Below are positions 1 through 4,779 of a DNA stretch of 7,096 nt, in pieces. The stretch is taken from contig JASHXO010000099.1 in assembly GCA_030043495.1 (NCBI GenBank), positions 1 through 7,096 on the forward strand, written 5' to 3'. Position numbers and translations under genes: made by a program. The stretch comes from Candidatus Rhabdochlamydia sp. (lineage in GTDB: Bacteria; Chlamydiota; Chlamydiia; Chlamydiales; Rhabdochlamydiaceae). The notes beneath the pieces are model-generated. The model ran no database searches. It was not told the origin of the DNA and saw nothing but the letters and a program-made list of their open reading frames with translations. Position 1 is the stretch's first letter, and each line of letters opens with the position of its first letter.

Positions 1-291
1 CGTGATGCAAACGATCAGTGGGACACCAACATCTTCCGCTTCGATAATTGCATCTGCAGCATAGGGAGCTGGCACAAAGATCATCGTGGCATCACAAAGC
101 GTCGCTTTTCTTGCTTCTTCTACCGTATCAAATACAGGTAATCCCAAGACTTCTTGTCCACCTTTTCCAGGTGTGACCCCGCCAACGAAATGTGTGCCAT
201 AAAGCATACATTGTTCTGTGTGAAATCTTCCAGCTTGCCCGGTAATCCCCTGTGTGATCACTTTGGTTTTTTTGTGAATCAGAATTGCCAT
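1..291 (-). CDS. sucD: Succinyl-CoA synthetase (ADP/GDP-forming) alpha subunit, N-terminal part; cut by window edge
   Basis: This is the alpha subunit of succinate-CoA ligase, the TCA-cycle enzyme that interconverts succinyl-CoA and succinate with formation of ATP or GTP. Only the first 97 codons are present; the family is about 290 residues. The visible part is the CoA-binding Rossmann domain. It starts [19 protein letters not shown], has the glycine-rich turn GITGQAG (15-21), the signature GGVTPGKGG (37-45), [12 protein letters not shown] (49-60) and the [12 protein letters not shown] strand/helix (71-82). All align closely with my memory of E. coli SucD. The phosphohistidine and ligase domain lie off the left edge. 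The ATG at 291 lies 7 nt after the sucC stop, so the two subunits are almost certainly co-transcribed and co-translated. Identification is secure from sequence and context; nucleotide preference cannot be read here. Confidence 0.97.
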   Translation of the reverse strand, partial: MAILIHKKTKVITQGITGQAGRFHTEQCMLYGTHFVGGVTPGKGGQEVLGLPVFDTVEEARKATLCDATMIFVPAPYAADAIIEAEDVGVPLIVCIT

Positions 292-301
292 TGTTTACCT
301 A
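292..301 (-). promoter_or_regulatory. sucD ribosome-binding site overlapping the sucC stop codon
   Basis: Read on the minus strand, the junction is TAGGTAAACAATG. The AGG core (300-298) uses the last two bases of the sucC stop codon TAG and sits 6 nt before the sucD ATG. This short Shine-Dalgarno fused to a stop codon is the usual arrangement for translational coupling, which would help keep alpha and beta subunits in equal amounts. The coupling is inferred. Confidence 0.5.
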
Positions 302-1459
302 TTTTAGTTGTGCACAGACTTTTTCTGCAGCCTCGGTCAAACCATCAGCAGTGATGATCGGCAGTTTTGATTTCTCAAGTAATTTTTTACCCTGTTCGAC
401 ATTTGTTCCCTCCATTCTCACAACAAGAGGAACTTTGATCCCTATTTCCCTGACTGCATCGATGATACCTTCTGCAAGCGTCGCGCAATTCATAATGCCG
501 CCAAAAATATTGACCAGAATCGCTTTAACTTTTGGGTCACTCAAGATAATTTTAAAGCCTGCGGCAACCTTTTCTTTGGAAGCTCCTCCTCCAACATCGA
601 GAAAATTCGCAGGCATTCCCCCATAATATTTGATGATATCCATCGTTGCCATCGCCAGGCCGGCGCCATTGACCATGCAGCCGATATTCCCATCTAGGGC
701 AATGTAGGCTAATTCATATTCCCTGGCTGCGACCTCATTCTCGGTTTGCTGTGTGTGATCATAAAAAGAAGTGATCTCGGGCTGTCGGAAAAGCGCGTTG
801 TCATCAACGGACAACTTTGCATCCAATGCCCATAATTTTCCATCTTTAGACTCAACGAGCGGGTTGATCTCCAGAAGCGATGCATCAGTATCAATGAAAG
901 CCTTGGCCACACCTTTGGCGATGTGAGTACCCATTTTAGCCATTTCTCCCTTCCACCCCATAAATTTACATAACTTGACCAACCTGAAACCCCTGACAGT
1001 ACCATCGAGCTCAATGGGCACTTTTAAGATTTTATCGGGATGTTTGGCGGCAACTTCTTCGATTTCCATCCCTCCTTCAGGAGAAGCGATCAAGATCGCC
1101 ACAGCATTTTCACGATCGATGACAGCGCTGAGATAGTATTCTTTTTCAATGTCCAATGGCTTTGAAATGAGGACTTTGTGGGCGATCACCCCCAAAGGAC
1201 CAGTTTGGTTGTTAACCATCTTCATGCCAATTAAATTCTCAGAAGCTTTTGCGATCTCGCCAGAAGTCTTGGCAAATTTTACCCCGCCGGCTTTTCCCCG
1301 CCCACCAGCATGGACCTGGATTTTGATGACTGCTTCATTCAGACCTAAATGTTTGATGATGGCATCCACATCATGACTTTTTGCCGCAACACCAAATGCT
1401 GGAATGGGGAGGTTGTATCGTTTTAAAATTTCTTTAGCTTGGTATTCGTGAGTATTCAT
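299..1459 (-). CDS. sucC: Succinyl-CoA synthetase (ADP/GDP-forming) beta subunit
   Basis: This is the beta subunit of succinate-CoA ligase; it binds the nucleotide and forms the active site with SucD in the cytoplasm. At 386 residues it is full length (E. coli is 388). The N-terminal ATP-grasp domain shows MNTHEYQAKEIL at the start, K46, the QVHAGGRGKAGGVK loop (48-61) and the metal-ligand segment LEINPLV (196-202) with N199 and D213. The C-terminal CoA-ligase-type domain shows DGNIGCMVNGAGLAM (256-270), NFLDVGGGA (285-293), the phosphohistidine loop VNIFGGIMNC (316-325) and VVRMEGTN (346-353). All expected binding residues appear intact. The ATG at 1459 is preceded by a strong AGGAGG (minus strand, 1468-1463), which fixes the start. 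It is the first gene of a sucCD operon, divergent from ftsY. The ATP/GTP gatekeeper preference was not resolved. Confidence 0.98.
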   Translation of the reverse strand: MNTHEYQAKEILKRYNLPIPAFGVAAKSHDVDAIIKHLGLNEAVIKIQVHAGGRGKAGGVKFAKTSGEIAKASENLIGMKMVNNQTGPLGVIAHKVLISKPLDIEKEYYLSAVIDRENAVAILIASPEGGMEIEEVAAKHPDKILKVPIELDGTVRGFRLVKLCKFMGWKGEMAKMGTHIAKGVAKAFIDTDASLLEINPLVESKDGKLWALDAKLSVDDNALFRQPEITSFYDHTQQTENEVAAREYELAYIALDGNIGCMVNGAGLAMATMDIIKYYGGMPANFLDVGGGASKEKVAAGFKIILSDPKVKAILVNIFGGIMNCATLAEGIIDAVREIGIKVPLVVRMEGTNVEQGKKLLEKSKLPIITADGLTEAAEKVCAQLK

Positions 1460-1462
1460 CGC

Positions 1463-1470
1463 CCTCCTCT
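1463..1470 (-). promoter_or_regulatory. Strong Shine-Dalgarno of sucC
   Basis: The minus strand reads AGAGGAGGGCGATG, so a full AGGAGG lies 3 nt before the sucC ATG (a closer-than-usual spacing, though the GAGG register gives slightly more). It contrasts with the plus-strand neighbour ftsY, which has no visible Shine-Dalgarno. Confidence 0.7.
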
Positions 1471-1506
1471 TAAGGAACTATAGAGACAAAGCTTTAGTTT
1501 TTAATT

Positions 1507-1565
1507 ATCTTAGCAGGTTCCTTTCACCTAATTTCCTTATCTGCTAGACTAATCTTTTCCATCAA
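1507..1565 (-). promoter_or_regulatory. Candidate sucCD promoter(s) in the divergent region
   Basis: Two weak sigma-70-like possibilities face sucC. The first is TTGATG (1565-1560) with an 18-bp spacer to GATAAG (1541-1536). The second is an extended -10, TGC followed by TAAGAT (-10 at 1512-1507), with no good -35. The second leaves a leader of roughly 40 nt before the sucC ATG. Neither is close to consensus. At least one promoter must exist here if sucC heads its operon, but which one is used is inference. Confidence 0.35.
1522..1550 (+). promoter_or_regulatory. ftsY: Candidate ftsY promoter
   Basis: TTTCAC (1522-1527), a 17-bp spacer ending in TGC, then TAGACT (1545-1550) forms an extended -10 type promoter with ideal spacing but modest match. 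Transcription would start near 1557 and leave a leader of about 30 nt, AT-rich and without a Shine-Dalgarno. It overlaps the candidate sucC promoters on the other strand, so the two transcription units may compete for polymerase. Confidence 0.35.
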
Positions 1566-1588
1566 TTAATATTTTATTTCATTTTCTG

Positions 1589-2527
1589 ATGTTTAATTTC
1601 CTCAAAAGCGGCTACGAAAAGATCAAAAGTGCGCTCAGCAAAACGCACTCTGCTCTGACTCAACGGATAAAAGCGCTTTTTGGGAAACCCTGGAATGATG
1701 ATACCTTTGACGAGCTTGAGCAAATTCTGTTTGAAGCTGATCTCGGCACAAAATGCGCTGCGTCATTTGTCGAACACCTTCGTTCACAACTACGCACAAA
1801 ACCGACTAACGATATTCAGGAAATCATCAAGATTTTTCATGACCATACTTTGTCAATCTTAAATAAAGCTAGTTGCAAAGAAACCAAGCAACCGTCTGAT
1901 GGCAAACCCTATGTTTATCTCATCGTCGGCGTCAACGGGAGCGGAAAAACGACCTCAATTGCTAAACTGGCAAAGCGCATGCAAAAAGAAGGTAAAACAG
2001 TCCTCCTGGCTGCCGGAGACACGTTCCGCGTTGCCGCCATCGAGCAACTCTCGACTTGGGCCGATCGCCTTGGTGTCGAGATCGTGAAGTCCAAACCGGG
2101 TTCAGATCCTTCTGCAGTGACCTTTGATGCTCTGACAGCGGCAAAATCCCGCGGAGCAGATGTCGTCTTTATCGATACTGCGGGACGGCTGCAAAATAAG
2201 ACCGATCTCATGAAAGAGCTCGAAAAGATCCGCCGCGTTTGCGGAAAGGTCATCCCTACCGCCCCTCACGAGACCCTGCTCGTCCTCGATGCCACCACGG
2301 GACAAAATGCGATCGATCAAGCCCGGGTCTTCAATGAAGTTACCCCTCTCAATGGGATTATCTTGGCCAAACTCGATGGCTCGGCCAAAGGAGGGATAGT
2401 CCTCTCTATCTACCAAGAATTCGGAATCCCTGTCTTATGGGTTGGGACTGGGGAAAAGACTGATGATCTCGAGCCTTTCGATCCCTTGGTTTATGCTGAT
2501 TCTCTCTTTTCCATTGATAATCAATAG
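1589..2527 (+). CDS. ftsY: Signal recognition particle receptor GTPase FtsY
   Basis: FtsY docks ribosome-SRP (Ffh) complexes at the inner membrane and hands nascent membrane proteins to SecYEG. The 312-residue protein begins with an amphipathic, Lys-rich helix (about 1-32) suited to membrane binding. The N domain follows (about 34-95, with DDTFDELEQILFEADLG). The SRP-type G domain comes next: P-loop GVNGSGKTT (114-122), DTFRVAAIEQL (144-154), DTAGRLQNKTDLM (196-208), DATTGQNA (234-241), the base-recognition motif KLDG (261-264), then SAKGG (265-269) and the closing GTGEKTDDLEPF (286-297). The long acidic A domain of E. coli FtsY is absent, as in many bacteria. The residue before KLDG is Ala rather than the common Thr. 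The start is the only sensible in-frame ATG, with an in-frame stop at 1550-1552 just upstream; no Shine-Dalgarno is visible. Function is secure. Confidence 0.98.
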   Translation: MFNFLKSGYEKIKSALSKTHSALTQRIKALFGKPWNDDTFDELEQILFEADLGTKCAASFVEHLRSQLRTKPTNDIQEIIKIFHDHTLSILNKASCKETKQPSDGKPYVYLIVGVNGSGKTTSIAKLAKRMQKEGKTVLLAAGDTFRVAAIEQLSTWADRLGVEIVKSKPGSDPSAVTFDALTAAKSRGADVVFIDTAGRLQNKTDLMKELEKIRRVCGKVIPTAPHETLLVLDATTGQNAIDQARVFNEVTPLNGIILAKLDGSAKGGIVLSIYQEFGIPVLWVGTGEKTDDLEPFDPLVYADSLFSIDNQ

Positions 2528-2533
2528 ATGATG

Positions 2534-3232
2534 TCATTTAATTTCAAAACAGCAAGCTCCGACGATCTTTAGCGCCGGAGTTCCCCATTGAAAAGGGAAA
2601 ACGATCTGTTCTTTTTTTCTCTTTAGAATGAGTTTTGCCTCCCCTCCATGAGGATCGACGGGAAGACCAATTAAAGCTGTCAATTCTCCGTATTCGTTCA
2701 CTTCTTCTTTTTTCAGCAAAACTTGATTCCCCTGAACCGCAAGAAATAACTCTATTTCCTCGTAGGTTTCGAGTTCTTCAGCAGACAAGAGGAATTTATC
2801 CCCTTTTTCGCCACGCAGCTCCAGATTAAGTTTAATACCCTTTTTGGATCGCATTTCTAGTGGAAATGGGACCAGTTGGGTACAATAGGCATCATCTTCT
2901 GACTTCATCCAAAATGTGAGCCTTTCTCCGCGTTTTGCCGGGCAAATGGCGTAGATCTCGTCTTTATAATCCTCGTCAGGGCGGATGAGGATGAGATGCC
3001 CTTTCTTGTTAGAGACGTAATTAAATGTTTCCGTACGGATACCATCAAAACTTTCAACAACAAGGCGATATTTTTTATTGGGGGGAAAATGCTCAGCGCG
3101 CAAGTGATAGCGATGAAACTTCATCCCTTCCCAAGTCCTTTCTCCCCAATTTTTCTCACAGTGCAATTCTGGCTCCGTCGCCCAGATTCCACGTATCAAA
3201 ATCAAGGTGACAACAAAAAATCCCAATCTCAT
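2534..3232 (-). CDS. Uncharacterised exported protein, 232 aa, five cysteines
   Basis: I do not recognise the family. The protein opens with a short signal peptide: MR, a hydrophobic core LGFFVVTLILI (3-12), then RGIWA before a plausible cleavage after A18 (IWA|TEPEL). The mature part of about 214 residues is polar, Lys/Glu-rich and apparently mostly beta strand in two similar-sized halves (about 30-125 and 130-232), which would fit Ig-like sandwiches; that is a guess from strand patterning. Its cysteines (25, 97, 117, 227, 228) could form disulphides in the periplasm. A TTG further upstream (3265) would add 11 charged residues before the signal sequence and lies before the predicted -10, so I chose the ATG at 3232. 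GAGAGG lies 8 nt before it. It is convergent with ftsY (6-bp gap) and appears monocistronic. Being exported is fairly likely; its role is unknown. Confidence 0.75.
   Translation of the reverse strand: MRLGFFVVTLILIRGIWATEPELHCEKNWGERTWEGMKFHRYHLRAEHFPPNKKYRLVVESFDGIRTETFNYVSNKKGHLILIRPDEDYKDEIYAICPAKRGERLTFWMKSEDDAYCTQLVPFPLEMRSKKGIKLNLELRGEKGDKFLLSAEELETYEEIELFLAVQGNQVLLKKEEVNEYGELTALIGLPVDPHGGEAKLILKRKKEQIVFPFQWGTPALKIVGACCFEIK
2555..2582 (+). terminator. Weak candidate terminator hairpin downstream of ftsY
   Basis: AGCTCCG (2555-2561) pairs with CGGAGTT (2576-2582), counting one G-U pair. A single A/C mismatch, two further C-G pairs and a loop of about 8 nt lie inside. The stem begins 28 nt after the ftsY stop and lies inside the last codons of the convergent gene. 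It is GC-rich enough to fold, but only two Ts follow it directly; a longer T tract does not come until about 2611-2617. It may be a poor intrinsic terminator or chance within coding sequence. Confidence 0.2.
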
Positions 3233-3240
3233 GGTCTTTT

Positions 3241-3246
3241 CCTCTC
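3241..3246 (-). promoter_or_regulatory. Ribosome-binding site that decides the start of the exported protein
   Basis: The minus strand reads GAGAGG, then 8 nt, then ATG at 3232. This supports translation from the methionine directly before the signal-peptide core rather than from the TTG at 3265. Confidence 0.6.
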
Positions 3247-3255
3247 TTTCTTCGC

Positions 3256-3284
3256 ACCTTAGCAATCAGCGCAATTGACGTCAA
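3256..3284 (-). promoter_or_regulatory. Sigma-70-type promoter of the exported-protein gene
   Basis: TTGACG (3284-3279), a 17-bp spacer ending in TGC, and TAAGGT (3261-3256) make a good -35 / extended -10 promoter. Predicted transcription start is near 3249, which leaves a leader of under 20 nt carrying the GAGAGG ribosome-binding site. This is the best promoter in the window and argues that the gene is transcribed on its own. Confidence 0.55.
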
Positions 3285-3358
3285 AGCGAGCAGTCTTGAA
3301 ATTTGAACAGCTGGAAGGCAGTAAAAACGAGTTGTCATTCTTTTTTTAATTTGACATA

Positions 3359-3386
3359 TTGAACGTAAACGGGTTGCCGTTATAAA
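3359..3386 (+). promoter_or_regulatory. Candidate promoter of the orf202-orf258-priA unit
   Basis: TTGAAC (3359-3364), a 16-bp spacer and TATAAA (3381-3386) give a reasonable sigma-70 promoter, with transcription predicted near 3392-3395. A perfect TTGACA at 3351-3356 lies just upstream but has no -10 at 15-19 bp. The predicted start point falls after the first in-frame ATG (3390), so the mRNA would use the ATG at 3402 with a leader of about 10 nt. Confidence 0.4.
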
Positions 3387-3401
3387 TGCATGAGAAATCC
3401 C

Positions 3402-4010
3402 ATGTTATTGAAAAAGCGTATCTCTCTTTTTTCTCCGCGAGCGATAAGTGAAAGATACCACCGCAGCTTACTCATTCAATTTATTTTGTTTGAACTTTTC
3501 GAAGCTTATAAGGCTTTTTATCGAAATGAAAGTTGGGAAATCATCCTTTCTCCTCACCCTCGTCATTTTCCTTATGATTGGTCGTCAGTGACAGGTTATC
3601 TCAATAAAGCCCAAGAACACAGTATCCTGCTTAAAGATAGCTTTCCTGATCGCTCTCGATCGGTTAAACATTTCGATAGCCAATTTTCAAAAGCTTTAAC
3701 CTCTCTGTTCAAGAAAAAGAACATCGCTCACGAGCAGTTTGTCAAGTTATTGCAAACGATTTACTTTGCTTTCGAACCATTGATCGAAACATGTAAAGAG
3801 AATGAAAACCTCCTGCATTTTTTACTCAAAAATCACAACACAATCGATGCGATCATCTATAAAGGTTATCTCTATACGTACCTGCTTAAGATCTACCCTT
3901 ACGACTTGGAAACCCTGGGAGAAAAAATGTGCGACCGGTATCATCAACGCGGTTTCTTTTCACAGATCTCTGAATTTAAAATTTTGCTAACTGAACTTGC
4001 CTATGCCTGA
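3402..4010 (+). CDS. Hypothetical protein (orf202), first gene of the priA unit
   Basis: I do not recognise this protein. It is 202 residues from the ATG at 3402, or 206 from an ATG at 3390. I prefer 3402 because GAG lies 7 nt upstream of it, whereas 3390 has no ribosome-binding site and abuts the predicted -10 box. The protein is soluble-looking, with no signal peptide or clear membrane helix. It is probably largely alpha-helical and rich in aromatic and basic residues. Notable segments are a basic N-terminus (LLKKRISLFSPRAISERYHR), an aromatic helix (ILFELFEAYKAFYR), ILSPHPRHFPYDW mid-N-terminal and a C-terminal EKMCDRYHQRGFFSQISEFK. No catalytic motif stands out. It overlaps the next gene by 8 nt (ATGCCTGA), so it is very probably co-expressed with orf258 and priA. 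Its role in replication restart or DNA metabolism is only guilt by association. Confidence 0.7.
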   Translation: MLLKKRISLFSPRAISERYHRSLLIQFILFELFEAYKAFYRNESWEIILSPHPRHFPYDWSSVTGYLNKAQEHSILLKDSFPDRSRSVKHFDSQFSKALTSLFKKKNIAHEQFVKLLQTIYFAFEPLIETCKENENLLHFLLKNHNTIDAIIYKGYLYTYLLKIYPYDLETLGEKMCDRYHQRGFFSQISEFKILLTELAYA

Positions 4011-4779
4011 TAGCCTTTGCGATCTTGTCCGGGATACACTCCTTTACATGAAGGACCCTTTATTGCCCAGGCAGTCGATTGTCGTTAATTTAGAAAATTG
4101 CGCCTTCTTTCAAAAAAATGAAGTGAAGGAATCCATGTCTGTTCCAAAACAAGAAACTCGAGTTTCTGGGCAACCTCAAAATTTTAAAGAAAGAACTACA
4201 GTTGTTCAGCCAAAGACACTTCCCAATATCCATCATCCCTCCCCAAAAGCAGCCTCAACAGAGACGATTGCACACAAACTTTCAGATTCAGTACTACAAG
4301 AGCATTCTCCCATCAAAAAAACACTCCAAAAAATTGCTCCTTCGTTAAAACTTATCGACCATATTCCCGATGATAGGGAAGCGAAGAGGATTTCCAACGC
4401 TTGGAAAGAAAAAGTTGTCGATGCCGATGCTGTCCTTCTCATCTGCGATTCTAATTCCGAAACCCTCGAATTTTTAAAAGGGCTGGCCAAAGCCATCGAT
4501 CAACATTTGGGCAAGGTAAAAATCCTGATGGCCGAAAGGCTAGAGCGAGAAAAACGCTGGGACTTATTCTTGGAAAAAAACTCATTGCGTCTCATCATCG
4601 CTTCAGATGCAATCCAGAAGCTACCCGAACTCATGCATTTTTATAAATCGGTCCCCACTCATGCTCAATTCTTTTTAGACAAAATTCCCCTTCTAGTTCT
4701 TTCCCCTGTTACAGTGTATAAATCTCTAGAGCATAAGGCGCTTCTCTGGAAAACGCTATGTCAAATGCTCAAGAAGTAA
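4003..4779 (+). CDS. Hypothetical protein (orf258) with a possible UDG/psi-like C-terminal domain, upstream of priA
   Basis: No firm family assignment. The 258-residue protein has three parts. A short N-terminal segment (1-45, MPDSLCDLVRDTLLYMKD) comes first. A polar, Pro/Gln/Ser/Thr-rich probable linker follows (about 46-110). An alpha/beta domain ends it (about 115-258), with strands DAVLLICD (142-149), KVKILMA (171-177), LRLIIASD (195-202) and IPLLVLSP (228-235) alternating with helices. It closes with VYKSLEHKALLWKTLCQMLKK. That strand-SP-...-K..LW..L ending resembles the C-terminus of uracil-DNA-glycosylase-fold proteins and of the Pol III psi subunit HolD; the glycosylase active-site motifs are not visible. 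The ATG at 4003 overlaps the previous stop by 8 nt; a TTG at 3997 is possible but less likely. An in-frame ATG at 4135 has a good AAGGA in front of it. The 3' end overlaps priA by 22 nt. Confidence 0.75.
   Translation: MPDSLCDLVRDTLLYMKDPLLPRQSIVVNLENCAFFQKNEVKESMSVPKQETRVSGQPQNFKERTTVVQPKTLPNIHHPSPKAASTETIAHKLSDSVLQEHSPIKKTLQKIAPSLKLIDHIPDDREAKRISNAWKEKVVDADAVLLICDSNSETLEFLKGLAKAIDQHLGKVKILMAERLEREKRWDLFLEKNSLRLIIASDAIQKLPELMHFYKSVPTHAQFFLDKIPLLVLSPVTVYKSLEHKALLWKTLCQMLKK
4126..4137 (+). promoter_or_regulatory. Internal Shine-Dalgarno and ATG within orf258
   Basis: AAGGA (4126-4130) precedes an in-frame ATG (4135-4137) by 4 nt, a better initiation signal than the one at the annotated start. 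It would give a 214-residue form beginning MSVPKQETRVSG, essentially linker plus C-terminal domain. It could be an alternative start, the real start, or chance. Confidence 0.3.

Noticed and set aside
285..626. Plus-strand open frame of 113 codons
   Set aside because: It lies antisense to well-conserved sucC codons, has no ribosome-binding site and its product has no recognisable character.
1915..2253. Minus-strand open frame of 112 codons
   Set aside because: It is antisense to the FtsY G domain, which is certain; it is a shadow of that gene.
2513..2525. Small palindrome ATTGATAATCAAT at the ftsY end
   Set aside because: It is AT-rich, short and lacks a T tract on either strand, so it is not a credible terminator.
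3230..3265. Upstream TTG start (3265) for the exported protein
   Set aside because: It would put a charged stretch before the signal peptide, lies before the predicted -10 box, and the ATG at 3232 has a good GAGAGG.
3351..3356. Perfect TTGACA as -35 of the priA unit
   Set aside because: At a normal spacing of 15-19 bp there is no acceptable -10; the TATAAA box is 24 bp away and pairs better with TTGAAC at 3359.
3333..3356. TGTCA/TGACA inverted repeat in the divergent region 3233-3401
   Set aside because: Five-base arms around a T-rich spacer are expected by chance in such AT-rich DNA.
3997..4005. TTG start at 3997 for orf258
   Set aside because: An ATG two codons later overlaps the preceding stop in the usual coupled arrangement, so the rarer start codon is not needed.
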